This document shows, in pieces, positions 1 through 10,674 of a stretch of 64,000 nucleotides of DNA. Under the pieces are notes generated by a model that was not told the origin of the DNA, made no database searches, and worked only from the letters and a program-made list of their open reading frames with translations. A program made the translations under genes and the position numbers. The stretch is from Amblyomma americanum (Eukaryota > Arthropoda > Arachnida > Ixodida > Ixodidae). Numbering within the stretch: position 1 is the stretch's first letter; every line of letters begins with the position of its first letter. The DNA lies in the NCBI RefSeq assembly GCF_052857255.1, contig NC_135505.1, forward strand, positions 46,020,520 through 46,084,519, in the 5' to 3' direction.

Positions 1-590
1 CTCCAAATACTGCCCCTCTACAGCAGTATGACACATAGTCCGTTCTCGCGTTGCGTGGATAAATCTACGCAGTACTTCTGGTCAGGTGCTCTAAAAGGTG
101 GATTTTATCTTACTCTTCATATCACTGAGTTCAGTGGACTCGGTTGCATAAACTCAATATTCAACGCGGTGAAACACCAGGGAATCTGCTGGCCAAAATA
201 TAGCGCGCCCGATCCACTGTCTTGAAAAATGGGTGCCCAACCAACTATTTAAAAGGGAAAAGAAATATTGCGGTGGGACTTCAATATTGCACAAAAATAA
301 GGCTGATCCTATAGGGGGACATCGGAGACATAGTTGTCAAACAGATTACTAAGTATTTCTTGCGTGTACTTCTTTTTGTTTAGATTGTCCGGAAAAATGA
401 GGTTTTAATGATCTTGTTCCTGAGAGTTTCGCACCACACATTCATACTCCAGCGAACTTGGTGCTTGTGTTGTCGCTGCCAGTGTGCATTTCCTTATGAC
501 TGGTAGTGGGCGTTGTGAACATTTACGGTGACATTCTGGTGAAATCAAGCATGATCAGCCTAAATTGGCTTGCGTAGAAACTCGTTGTCA
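1..590. other. No recognisable gene
   Basis: AT-rich sequence with only short open stretches. I see no motif, repeat or splice pattern that I can support. The LINE fragment that follows may begin somewhere in the last part of this stretch, but its first recognisable residues are just before 620. Confidence 0.5.
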
Positions 591-1756
591 TAAAAAATGT
601 TTGCACCACTGCCAAATTCATGATATGCGCAGATGACACTAGTCTGTTTTTACATATTCTTGTGTAGAGAACACGTCGGCTCTTGGGAACGCTGATTTAT
701 GTGAGCTTCATCGATGGAGTTCATTGAATGCACTGTCTATAAATGAAAACAACACAAAGGCTGTACTTTTTCAACCTAAAAACAAAAATGTCCATATTTA
801 CGGCCATTTGCAAACGTGTTCCTCTATTACCAAGTTTGTGCCATCATATAAATGCCTCATGGTCGTATTTCAAAACAACGTACTTTGAAATCTTCATACA
901 AACTCAGTTGCTAAAAAAATCGCTCGTGTTGTGGGAATACTAACGAAACCTCTATTTTTTCTTCCCTTGAGCGTGAGAAAACTCCTTTATAACTCTCTCT
1001 TCCTGCCTCATCTGAATTTCTGCCATTTAGTCTGGGGAAACACCACAATGTCTAACATCACGAAAGTTTTGCTATTGCAGAAGAGAGGATTGTGCGCTAT
1101 CGCTAATTCTTCTTATTACGCTCATACGCAACATATTTTTAGCTCCCTCAACTTAGAGCCGGTCACTTGCATATATCATAGTTTTTTACTCCAGCGTTTC
1201 ACTACTGCGAAATAACAGAACACGAAATTTTTCGAGCATTTGTCTCTATTGAAAATGAATTCTAACATTTACAACACACATCACAGAGAAGCATGGTACG
1301 TTCCTAAAGCGCGCGCTAACTATCGTCAACAAATGTTACTCCACACACTACCACCTTTTTTAAACTTATTAGAAGTTCAATAGACACCTAAATCTCCTTT
1401 AATAGGATCTTTGTGGATTCCTTTTTTTTTGGCCTTCGCTGTACCGTACACTGACGGCATGAATGCTTAACCAATATTCTTTTTTATACTATATCGTTTT
1501 AAACTATACGCTTTCTGTAATTTAATTCCTTGCAGCATTCAATCTTTCATTTTTTTACCCGTGTGTATTTAGGTTATAGAATGTTCACCAATGCTTTTTT
1601 CGTTTATCTAATATTGGATCGTTGTGTTCTCTTTGTTGCGTATAGTGCTATTTCCGTAGGGCGTACAGAGCCCGTCAAGCCGAATTCATTTGGCTATTTG
1701 TCAGTATTCCCGTCATCTGTACATTTACAGATGCAAATAAACTTGAATTGAATATA
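590..1756 (+). mobile_element. 5'-truncated CR1-like LINE, 3' part of reverse transcriptase plus 3' tail
   Basis: This is the end of a non-LTR retrotransposon ORF2. The catalytic box of reverse transcriptase reads C-A-D-D-T-S-L-F starting near 626, followed after frameshifts by the thumb and C-terminal region at 931-1215, which has the LYNSLFLPHLNFCHLVWGN-type stretch common in arthropod CR1-like and L2-like elements. Upstream RT motifs and the endonuclease are missing. Stops and frameshifts at about 668 and 720 show that it is dead. The 3' end carries ATGCAAATAAACTTGAATTG, a tail I associate with tick CR1-like LINEs. The exact 5' junction and target duplication could not be placed. Confidence 0.75.
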
Positions 1757-1967
1757 TTTTGACGAGATTCCAAATCGTCAAATGAAGTCGCCTTTGAAGG
1801 TTTGCCGTACGTAATTTCTGGTGAAGGGAACCTGGTACGGATGGAAGTTATGTTTTCTTGGCACGTTGATGAGTGTTCCCATGATGCATTCGCCTTCTTC
1901 AGGAATCTGGCGACTGATTACTACTGCAATGAGGTGTGCGTAAGCTAGAACACCATTTTCCTACTAT

Positions 1968-2200
1968 CCGCCGCGTTGGCTCAGTGGTAATGGCGCTCGG
2001 CTGCTGAACAAAAAGACGCGGGCTCGATCCCTGCCACGGTGTTCGAATTTCAATAGAGGCGAAAAGCTACAGGCCCGTGTACTGTGTGATGTTGGTGCAG
2101 GTTAAAGAATCCCAGGTGTTTGAAATTTCCGGAGCCCTTCACTGCGGCGTCCCTCATAGCCTAAGTCGCTTCCGGACGTAAGACTCCCATAAGCCAATCC
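1968..2200 (+). repeat. tRNA-derived SINE (tick Ruka-like superfamily)
   Basis: The head looks like a tRNA: an A-box-like stretch (TTGGCTCAGTGGTAATGG) near 1976 and a B-box-like stretch (GGGCTCGATCCC) near 2020. The body (CCCGTGTACTGTGTGATG, then GGTTAAAGAATCCCAGGTG) matches the shared core of the other SINE copies in this window (45.9 and 63.3 kb). The 3' part differs from those and ends in CATAAGCCAATCC. It is presumably transcribed by RNA polymerase III and moved by a LINE. It is not a functional tRNA gene because the cloverleaf cannot be closed. Confidence 0.75.
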
Positions 2201-2480
2201 TAACGATTTCCCAATTCTTTACTGGCATTCACCTTCTTGGCCTGTCACGGATGGTACTCTGACCCTTTTGTGCGGAAGCCCCCAAAAAAAGTTTATAAAG
2301 TTTGACACTGTCGAAAGTGGACGGTCTGAGTAACAAAACCGCGTACAGCCGCATGCACCTGAACTATTGCATGTTCCATGCCTGATTTTTATTGCGTGAA
2401 ATACGTGGCCATGGAGGAAGCAGGCATGTCAGCGCAGTGGATTCCAATTAGATTCATTTTGATCATTCTTCCGCTGCCGC
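2201..2480. other. No recognisable gene
   Basis: Spacer between the SINE and the integrase remnant. A short A-run at about 2285 could be a SINE or LINE tail. Nothing else can be supported. Confidence 0.4.
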
Positions 2481-3240
2481 CGCTATACAGGAAGCAGTTC
2501 ATTACACGGCAGTGATTGCAATTCTTGTACAAGACAATGTCTTAGTGCGATCGCCAGCCGTAAAAAAACCATGCTGACATCCTCATCCTCCGTCATGGTG
2601 CACCCCACCAACTCCTCAACGACCGCGGCCGTTGCTTTCTCTCTAAAGTTGCCGACGACATTCTCCGTTCCTACTCGACTAAACATAAGCTGACCACCGC
2701 TGTCATCCCAAACCAACGGCCTCAAAGAGCACTACAACCTTACTCTCACGGTTATGCTCGCAATGTACGTTCCCCCGGACCATCGGGAATGGGATGTTAT
2801 CCTTCCATACGTGACTTTCGCCTACAGCTCTTCCCGTCATGACACTGCCGGTGATTAACCGTTCTATCTTTTGTACGGCCGAGAGCCACAACTACCTTCG
2901 GACACGCTGCTTCCAACATCTACTTCACAGCCTTTAGAATATTCACACGACGCAATTGCCCGGGCCGCCCACGCCCGCCATCTGGCTAGTTCCCGACTAC
3001 AAGCATCGCAGGCCTCACAGCAGGGAAATTACGACCGCCGTCATCGCATGGTCACTTTGTCCCCTCGAACCCTCGTCTTGCTTTGGTCGCCATCACGCCG
3101 CATCAGGCTTTGCGAAAAACTTCAGTCCCGGTGTGTTGGCCAATACGGTGTGCTCCGCCAGGTAGCCGCTGTCACGTACGAGATCGCCCCGGCCTTCCCA
3201 GAGACCACCTCCCGTGCACATCAGCGTGACGTTGTCCAAT
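2480..3240 (+). pseudogene. Ty3/gypsy integrase remnant (core and C-terminal domain)
   Basis: A decayed end of a gypsy-type pol. Near 2573-2640 the sequence reads ILRHGAPHQLLNDRG, which holds the second catalytic aspartate of the integrase core. The QTNGL box near 2712 is in another frame. The next block, ending DVILPYVTFAYSSS-RHDTAG, is followed by an in-frame stop near 2857 and then by YLLYGREPQLPSD. Residues 1-123 of the open stretch at 2871-3242 cover the C-terminal domain, with LVLLWSP and the YGVLRQV block typical of Mag-like gypsy integrases. At least one frameshift and one stop make it non-functional. No LTR was found for this copy. A (GAAA)n tract follows directly. Confidence 0.8.
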
Positions 3241-3304
3241 AAAGAAAGAAAGAAAGAAAGAAATAAAGAAAGAAAGAAAGAAAGAAAGAAAGGAAGAAAG
3301 AAAG
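3241..3304 (+). repeat. (GAAA)n microsatellite
   Basis: About 15 GAAA/AAAG units with a few interruptions. It abuts the integrase remnant and could be an expanded tail at the old insertion junction. The Phe/Lys-rich open frames across it are artefacts of the repeat. Confidence 0.95.
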
Positions 3305-4068
3305 ACGAGGTGAACGAAGTGTCTCGGAGGTGCGCGTGTTCTGTGCTTGGGCAACGTCTGAGGCCTTCCTTCCTTCCTTCTGTGCTTGGGTGCTCTGTGC
3401 GGGCCCTGTGCTCTCGGCCTTTGTGCTGTGCGCAGGGCGTTCTTATGTCGTTGCCGCCTTTGACCACGTAACAGTATCTACCGTGACGGCCCCTTACATT
3501 CTAACGCGTACTGCTACTTCACAGCGCGCTGTAATTCCTTAATTCCGCCAGCCGAGAGTGGACGGAGAATTGTTACCAGCGTTACCGATGCCTGCACCCT
3601 GTTGTAGGGATAAACGCCATCACAACAGCCGTGTCACAACAGAGGAGCTGTCCGCCGAATGTCGGAGTCTTGTATGCGTAATTGCACAAATCTGGAGGAA
3701 AATTTGTTGTTGATATCTCGTAACACGACCATGCTTCAAGAATATCTACCAAAAGGAATTTTATAGGAAGAAGACTGCCTGTAACTTTCTATTACAAACA
3801 CGCCCGCCAGCTGCACATATTAAAGTTAGTGAACCGATTTCAGTTAATCAAGTTTCCTACATTGTGTCCCCCTTGCTGTATAATTCATATGCAGAGGCGG
3901 ATTTCCCGCACTTCTCGCGATGTAGTTTTAATAAATCTTTTGAAACTTAATTCTCAACAGCTAGTGTTATTGCAGTTTCGAACTGCACAGTAGAATATGC
4001 ATGCGCAGGAAGACATTTTCTGCTTGTCGTAGCTCGCGATTCTTCACCCGCATGCTGTGATGAATGAG
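3305..4068. other. No recognisable gene
   Basis: Contains short local repeats of a CTGTGCTTGGG-like unit around 3335-3430 and otherwise featureless AT-rich DNA. The old LTR begins near 4069. Confidence 0.45.
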
Positions 4069-4158
4069 TAACTTGTAGCAGCGGCCTTACGCAGCAGGAC
4101 CAGCACTAGCCGTCGAAGGTGATTTTGCCGAAGTGCGGTGGATTTTAGCTCACTCTTC
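4069..4158 (+). repeat. 5' LTR of the old gypsy element, left piece
   Basis: GTAGCAGCGGCCTTACGC and the following bases match the start of the 3' LTR copy near 13275 (CAACAGCGGCCTTACGC...CCGTCGAAG...GAAGTGCGGTG). The LTR is cut at 4158 by the young gypsy element and resumes at 11716. The exact 5' boundary is uncertain by several bases. Confidence 0.8.
4155..4158. repeat. Target site duplication CTTC, left copy
   Basis: CTTC lies directly before the left LTR (TGTGACATT) and again directly after the right LTR at 11716-11719. Ty3/gypsy integrases make 4-5 bp duplications, so this marks one clean insertion. Confidence 0.85.
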
Positions 4159-5199
4159 TGTGACATTCCTTGTGTGCTGCGAGGTTCCGCGTTCCACGGC
4201 GCGGCGTAGACGGAGACCCAGATGACAGCGGCATCATCAATTACCCAGCCATGCACTTTGAGTGACGACCAGAACGAAGGGACCCGCCGCCGTGACAGCG
4301 GCATCATCAGTTACCCAGCCATGCTCTTTGAGTGACGACCAGAACAACCGGACCCGCCGCCGCCGCCGCGGGGAAACAGGCTTTATCCTCCCCAATTTGC
4401 GTGGCCGTTCCAGGTGCGGCCCTCCCGGGCACATTCCAGGACAAGGGAGCTGTCAGCGGGCCAGAGCGCGCCGTACCACAGCCGACGCTATGCGCTACCG
4501 CGAAGACAACATTCTTTCCCTCCTTCCCCTTTCGACGTGGGCTATCGCCGGGAAGGCACCCACAGCTTCCCGCCGTGCCTCGTGAACAAAAGCGCATTCC
4601 CAGAAGGGCCGTGACGGACACCTGTCATGGCGGACAGGCAGTACTCGCCAAGAATGTGGAAAGACAGGCGCTAGTGAATTAGCTCCGAAGAGAGAGCCTG
4701 TGTATACTCTCACTTGAGAGAGAGTGGTGGCGTTTTTGTTGTTTATTTAGTTTGTATTGTTAACAGACTCTGGGTTCGAGGCTAAGCCCAACCCAAGGAG
4801 TTGTCCCCATCTCGCATGTTATTTTGGATTGGAGAATTGATGCTTTGGGCGGGCCACTGGAAATGACCGCCCTTAGTCCTTTGTTAATCAAGTGCTTAAA
4901 AGCACATGTAAACGGATGGAGTCCAGTCTGAGCTGAGGACGACATCGTTCGCCAAGAGGGCCTTCAGCGCCGAAGCCCGACGGCGTGCAGCTTCTGCCAG
5001 CAACCGCTCGAGCCCAACTCCGGAGCCACTCCATCGCCCCCATGAAGTCGTCGGCACGTAAGCTCGGACGCCCCAGCCTCTGATGTATAACCTTAATCAT
5101 GTGTAATTATTGAATATACCTGTTTGTTTAAACTGAGCCATACGGTGTCTCTTTGCCTCTCCGTCCCGTGTGGACCTGCGCATTATGGGGGTCATCACA
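4159..5199 (+). repeat. 5' LTR of the young gypsy element
   Basis: 1041 bp, TGTGACATT...GTCATCACA, near-identical to 10675-11715. It presumably carries the promoter and start site in its 3' half (GTGTATACTCTC near 4698 is the only TATA-like stretch I noticed). A 70-bp tandem duplication lies at 4224-4363. Several open frames inside it are repeated exactly in the right LTR and are not genes. Confidence 0.95.
4224..4363 (+). repeat. 70-bp tandem duplication inside the LTR
   Basis: Two head-to-tail units beginning GACAGCGGCATCATCA at 4224 and 4294. The same pair is present at 10740-10879 in the right LTR. Duplicated U3 segments often act as enhancers in LTR elements; that role is inference here. 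Confidence 0.9.
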
Positions 5200-5217
5200 C
5201 TGGTGTCAGAAGTGGGG
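5200..5217 (+). promoter_or_regulatory. Primer binding site, tRNA-Leu type
   Basis: The bases straight after the LTR, from TGGTGTCAGAAGTGGG at 5201, are complementary to a tRNA 3' end of the form CCCACTTCTGACACCA. That is the 3' end I know for animal tRNA-Leu(CAG). It would prime minus-strand synthesis. Confidence 0.8.
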
Positions 5218-5353
5218 TCTCAAAAGCAAATGTCCTCTGAATGCTGCGACATTCATGACTTCAAAATTGTAATCAAAAGGGAATCACGGGACTGATTGTG
5301 GGACTTTTACCCCCATTTGAGAGGCTTGAGGCACCGGAGGGCTTGAAAAAAAA

Positions 5354-6295
5354 ATGTCTTTATCTGAGGGAGCTCCCACTCCACAGCCGTCGCTCGGAGC
5401 AAGCATGCTGGCATTAGGAAGCGTCATTCCGACGTTTACGGGAGATAAGACAGGTGTTCCAATCTGCGATTTCTTTTCCATGCTAGAAGAGATTGGGAAA
5501 ATGGGGGGATGGTCCGATGCTCAAATGCTGGGAATGGCGAGGTGTAAGATGGCAGGAGCTGCTCATGATTTTGCATGGCGAGACGAAAAAGTAAAATCCA
5601 CAAAATCATTTGCGGAATTTAAGAAGCTCGCGTTTGAGCATTTTGACACTGAACCACGTCACGTGCGAGTACAGAGGTTCCGTGACGCCGGACAGATGGT
5701 AGGGGAGGACGTGCGAACGTTTGCGTCGCGGCTTCAGCGCTTAGCGCGCGATACGTTAAGCAGGGAGGAGGAAGGAGACCAGCTTAAGAAGAAATACGCG
5801 GAGGATATACTTAAAGAGGAAATGACCGCTTTGTTCGTGGCTGGTCTGCAAGACCCCGTGCGCCGGTTCGTGCTCTCGCGCAAGCCGAGCAATTTCGACC
5901 AAGCCGTGGAGGCCGCATTGGATGAGGAAGAAAATGAGGCGTTAACGACAGCCGCAGCGAGAGTACGCGTCATAGAGAGAGCGGTGCTCAACCCTGAGGT
6001 TGCTCTCTTGACAGAGCGGTTAGATCGCTTAGAACAGCTGCTATCTCAGCAGGTAGAATGCCAGGTTGAAGCGCGCGCTCAACAGCGCCCATTCGCTGGA
6101 AACCGGAGACCGCCACAAAGCTACAGGCGCGGTATGCGAGATTTTGAAGAAATCGTATGCTTTGCTTGCCAGGGTCGCGGACACATCGCCAGGTTCTGCC
6201 AAAACGTGCGCCGTGGGGAGCCACAAAGAGAAGCAGGCGAGACACGCCCTAAGCAAGCCTACAGCGGGGCTCCAGATACCGAGACAAAAAACTAG
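5354..6295 (+). CDS. gag: Gag polyprotein of the young gypsy element
   Basis: 313 codons, ATG at 5354, TAG at 6293. It builds the virus-like particle and packages element RNA. Residues about 20-200 form a retrotransposon-gag-like region (PTFTGDKTGVPICDFFSMLE near the start, then FAEFKKLAFEHFDTEP and SREEEGDQLKKKYAEDIL), followed by an acidic helical stretch. A single zinc knuckle of the form C-x2-C-x4-H-x4-C (CFACQGRGHIARFC) lies near residues 269-282. The frame is open with no lesion. The stop follows a slippery heptamer, so pol is made as a Gag-Pol fusion. The ATG at 5354 is the first in frame after the leader and fits the family length. Confidence 0.92.
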   Translation: MSLSEGAPTPQPSLGASMLALGSVIPTFTGDKTGVPICDFFSMLEEIGKMGGWSDAQMLGMARCKMAGAAHDFAWRDEKVKSTKSFAEFKKLAFEHFDTEPRHVRVQRFRDAGQMVGEDVRTFASRLQRLARDTLSREEEGDQLKKKYAEDILKEEMTALFVAGLQDPVRRFVLSRKPSNFDQAVEAALDEEENEALTTAAARVRVIERAVLNPEVALLTERLDRLEQLLSQQVECQVEARAQQRPFAGNRRPPQSYRRGMRDFEEIVCFACQGRGHIARFCQNVRRGEPQREAGETRPKQAYSGAPDTETKN

Positions 6296-6328
6296 TTAGT
6301 CCTCCCCAGACTGAGGAGCGTGGGGAGG
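6286..6328 (+). promoter_or_regulatory. -1 programmed ribosomal frameshift signal between gag and pol
   Basis: In the gag frame the codons ACA AAA AAC TAG give the heptamer A AAA AAC at 6286-6292, a canonical -1 slippery site. After 8 nt a GC-rich hairpin can form: CCTCCCC (6301-6307) pairs perfectly with GGGGAGG (6322-6328) around a 14-nt loop. The pol frame is exactly -1 relative to gag and is open through the overlap. Heptamer, spacer length, stem and frame all agree. Confidence 0.88.
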
Positions 6329-9300
6329 GAGCAGTAGATGATGAGGTGGTGGTAGTTTGTGTGGCCGACGAGGCATGCCCTGTTGTGCGTTGCAAGTTAA
6401 ATGGTTGTTGTATGGAATTGTTGATAGATACGGGGTCAAAGGTGACATTGCTTAAGGAGAGCAGTTTTAACACGCTTCGAAGGAAGGGGGACCGCGAGGT
6501 GTTGGAAGCGTCTGGTGGTATGGCAACCAAATTTGTAGGCATAACGGGGGATCCTCTTGGCATAAGTGGACTCTACCGGTTACACTTCTCTCTCGGCGGA
6601 ATTGCATTGGAGCACCCCTGCTACGTATGCCCGGACACGGTGTCTCTGCCAAACGGAGTGTCAGGTATATTAGGGCAGGATTTTTTGAGAAAAGGGAAGG
6701 TAGTAGTCTCATTCTCTGAGGAAGAGGTTAATGCGGGCGGCTCAAAAGTTCCGTTTTTGAACAGGAGAGGGGCTGAGATTCGCATTACCGATATTGACAC
6801 CCGTCAAACAGTGGGATCATTGGAGAAGGTATATTCGCGGGTTGCCGTCCGGCTGGTCGAGGAGGCGGTCGTCCTTCCTTGGTCGGAGCACATTTTGTAC
6901 GCGTTTGTGCCTTCAGATGTAGAGAGCGGCGCCGTGGGAGTGCTTGAGCCGGTCGACTCTCTCAGCAATGGCCTGAAGGCAGCCGCGTGCCTCGTGACAG
7001 TTAATAACGCCCACAGAGTGCCCCTACGGGTGGTTAACTGTAGCCAGCAGCCACTGAGCCTTCCCAAGAACAAAACATTGGCTTTCTTCACCTCTGCGAT
7101 AGAGCAACGTGAGCCCACCGATACGGTACTCGCAACTGTAGAGCATGCTAGTCCTTCGGCTGCTCCAAAGGTGTCGTTCGATCTTTCTCACGTAAAATCC
7201 AGGGAGAGGGAGGCTCTGGCTGGTTTGCTGAACGACTACTCGGAGGTATTCGCCGCGTCCAACCTGGATTTGGGCTGCTGTGGCGTTATAAAGCACAGGA
7301 TAGAAACCGGCACTTCATCGCCCGTTTACCAGCGTGCGTACAGGATTCCTTACTCCCAACGTGAGGAGATGGAGCGGCAGGTGCAGGACCTGATTGATCG
7401 CGGCATTGTCGAACACTCAAAGTCACCCTGGGGAGCACCAGCACTATTGGTGGAAAAGCCAGATGGCTCGTATCGATTGGTAGTGGACTACCGCAAACTA
7501 AATGCCGTAACTCGCATCGATCCATACCCCTTCCCCAATATACAGGAGACGCTTTCTCAGCTGGGCTCTGCCAGGTACTTCACGGTAGTGGACATGGCGG
7601 CGGGATTCTGGCAGATAGCAATGGATCCGGCAGATGCCGAGAAAACGGCATTCAACACGCCCTCAGGGCACTATGAATGGAAAAGAATGCCGATGGGTCT
7701 GGCCAACAGCCCTGCTGTCTGGCAGAGAACCGCTGATGTTATCCTGGCAGGTCTTCTGGGGAGGCTGTGCTTCGTGTATATGGATGACATTATCATATAC
7801 AGTGACAGTTTTGAGAACCATTTGCGCGATATTGAGCAGGTTTTGGTGCGACTAAGAGGAGCGGGTCTCAAGCTGAAGCCCTCTAAGTGCTAATTCCTCA
7901 AAAGCGAGGTGAAATACCTCGGGCACGTTGTTTCAGCTGACGGCGTGCGACCGGACCCTGAGAAACTAAGGTGTGTCTCGGATTTTCCATCCCCGACTAG
8001 CGTCCGCCAGGTCCGGCAGTTTCTCGGCCTGATCGGTTACTACCGAAGGCACATAGAGGAGTTCGCCAAGCTCGCTAAGCCGCTCACCGCCTTAACAGCC
8101 AAAAATGTCGCCTTTCGCTGGGACGAAAACGCGGAGAATGCTTTTGGGGCCCTAAAAAGGAAGCTAATGAGTGCACCGCTGTTGCGCCACCCGGATTTTA
8201 ATTTGCCCTTCGTTATGGTCACAGATGCGTCAAAGTTCGCAGTGGGTGCCGTGCTATCTCAGGTTATCGAGGGCAAAGAACATCCCGTTGCTTTTGCTAG
8301 CCGACAGCTGAGCCCCACAGAGCAAAAGTACGGAGCTACGGAAAGGGAGTGCCTCGCCGGTGTCTGGGCAGTAAAGCACTTCAGATGCTACCTTTACGGC
8401 CGCAAATTCAAGCTAGTCACAGACTGCCATCCTCTCAAATGGGTGATGAGTGTCAGGGACCCTAGCTCGCGACTCGCTAGATGGAATCTACACCTGCAGG
8501 AATACTGCTTTGAAGTTGAGCACAAGTCAGGAAAGACGCATCTGAATGCTGATGCACTCAGCCGCACAGCTGCCGTGGCAGCTATAGATGAGTTTGTCCC
8601 CGTAGTCGACCCCGCCGAATTACGCACAGAGCAGTGCAAAGATCCGGACCTGAAGCGAATAATCGAAAGCTTAGAGGACGCACCGTCTCACCCCGAACAG
8701 CTAGGTTATTTCATTGGCAAAGACGGCACCCTGTGTCGGCGCACGAGGCCAACCAGGAAAGGGAGACCAGAGAAAACCGCTTGGGAGAGAGTCGTCATAC
8801 CTCGGTCGTGGACAGAAAGGGTTCTTCGCGCGTTTCACGATGCGCCATGCGCCGGTCATTTTGGCGTAGCGAAGACACGCAGGCGTGTGGAGCGTTTGTA
8901 CTTTTGGAGTGGCATGCGACAGGATGTTAGAGACTACTGTGCGAAGTGTCATTCCTGTCTCGAAAGAAAAACACCCAAGGGACGAAGACCAGCTCCAATT
9001 CAGCCGTTCCCTGAGGTTTCGGCTCCCTTCGAGCGGACAGGTATGGACATAATGGGCCCATTGCCCACGACCACTTCGGGAAACAAGTACATTTTAGTAT
9101 TTGTCGATCACCTTTCAAAATACGCGGAAGCGGTAGCACTCCCAGATCAGAAGGCAGACACGGTTGCAAGAGCATTTGTCGAACAGATCGTGCTCCGACA
9201 TGGACCCCCGAGGCAACTCTTGACAGATCCGGGAACGAACTTCGTGTCGCAGCTAATGAGGAGAGTTTGCGAGCTGCTTAAGATCGCTAAGAAGCAGACA

Positions 9301-10182
9301 ACACCGTACCATCCGGCTTGCAACTGCGCGGTGCAGCGACTGAACCAAACCGTGGCCGGGTTCCTGTCGCATTTTGTTTCGCGCGACCAGCGGGACTGGG
9401 ACTTGTGGCTCCCGTATGCAATGTTTGCCTACAATTCCGCAGCACACGAGAGCACGGGCGAATCGCCATTCTTTCTTCTCTACGGCCGAGACCCGGACCA
9501 GCCTAGTGAAGTGCCAGAGGGCCCCCGTCGTGTCCCATACGCTTCACTGGACGACTATAAGGTTGAGCTAGAATCGCGCTTGCAAGTGGCGAGGGACATC
9601 GCAAAGGAGTCCTTAAAGAAAGCGGCGAAGCGCAGGAAGGAGGTGCACGATCGCAGTGCTAGAGACGCGCCGTTTGATGTGGGGGACAGCGTGTACATTG
9701 AAAACTTGCAAAGGCAGATTGGGCTAGCTCGTAAGTTCCAGACGAAGTGGAGAGGACCGTGCGAGGTTGTCGAGAAGCTATCTCCGGTAAACTTCAGAGT
9801 CCGAGACGTGAACCGGCGTTTGATAAGGATACACGCAAATCGCCTCAAGTCGGCACCGGTTCAGTATTCACGAAATGAGGAAAGGGAAAGCGCGGATTTT
9901 GATGGGGACAGAAGTGAAGCGGGGCGCGCAGATAGTTCGCAAGAAACGCCCTCTCCTGCATTTGTTCGGCAGGCGCCCGAGGTGATGGCCGGAATGCCAC
10001 CGGATTTACTTCATGCATTGCTAGAAGAAGAAGCGCGCGAGGTTGCCGCGCAGATAACGCCAGGAGAGGCTCCTGCCACGAGCCCTCGCGAGTCCCAAAG
10101 CAGACAAAGGGGCACAGACTTACTTAGTATGACTCATGAAGGCCGATATCCGCTGCGAAATCGGAAAGCTAAGTCGGACTAA
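6293..10182 (+). pseudogene. pol: Pol polyprotein (protease-RT-RNase H-integrase), two lesions
   Basis: The frame opens at the frameshift site. Protease: LLIDTGS, with catalytic aspartate near 6427. Reverse transcriptase: LVVDYRKLN, the MPMGLANSP block and an intact YMDD at 7777-7788. An in-frame TAA at 7891-7893 separates RT from the rest; the same frame resumes at once with FLKSEVKYLGHV. RNase H: VTDASKFAVGAVLSQ and TDCHPLKWV. Integrase: an HHCC zinc finger (HDAPCAGHF...CAKCHSC), first aspartate in GMDIMGPL, second in LLTDPGTNF. At the third site the usual VERLN-type block reads AVQRLN, with codon CAG at 9334-9336, so the catalytic glutamate is glutamine. The C-terminal domain has a GPY/F-like KWRGPCEVVEKL. 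It ends YPLRNRKAKSD. Confidence 0.93.
7891..7893 (+). other. In-frame nonsense codon in pol
   Basis: TAA follows PSKC at the end of the RT fingers/palm and precedes FLKSEVKYLG in the same frame. Related elements have a sense codon here, so this is a point lesion and not a domain boundary. Confidence 0.9.
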
Positions 10183-10674
10183 TGGCGTAAACAGAGCGGA
10201 GTTGTGAACTGGTTAGAATTGTGTAATGCCGCAGCTCATAACATTGCTATGTGCTTATGGGTTAAGTTATCGGAGTTGGTAGTTAAACCTTTCTGTCATT
10301 AAGTAACACCTTCACAGGAGAGCATGCGGAGCGCATGCAGAACCTGCCCTACTTCCTTTCGTTATCTATATTTTTGTCTGTGCCGTGATCGTGCTAGAAG
10401 TGGGAGCTCCTTTGTAACTGTGGTAAATTTATTTCGTCCAGTTTGGACTAGAAAGGAGAGGCTTGGGTGCTGAGTTTCATGTTTATCTGTAAAAGAAGAT
10501 CAGTGCTGCCCCTGGAGACGCCAGTTATGACAGCGGAGGCATTGGTGTTGTGCAGTGGTGTTGAGTGCAGCGAAAAGTGTTTTGTCGGACGCACTGTGCG
10601 AGGCGATTCAGAAAGACAAGGGGAGCTGCAGGGACTCAAATGTTCGGAGAACATTCTTCTGGAGGGTGAGCGAG
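10183..10674 (+). other. 3' untranslated part and polypurine tract region
   Basis: No env-like frame. The stretch directly before the right LTR (GGAGGGTGAGCGAG) is purine-rich and is the likely plus-strand primer. GAAAGGAGAGG at about 10451 could be a second purine tract. Confidence 0.6.

Noticed and set aside
3093..3467. Phe/Leu/Ser-rich or Lys/Arg-rich frames
   Set aside because: They are translations of the (GAAA)n tract.
4262..5100. Several open frames of 60-116 codons on both strands in the gypsy LTR
   Set aside because: All are repeated in the 3' LTR and show no protein motif; they come from GC-rich LTR sequence.
10183..10674. env gene after pol in the young gypsy element
   Set aside because: Under 500 bp, no long frame, no signal peptide or membrane segment.
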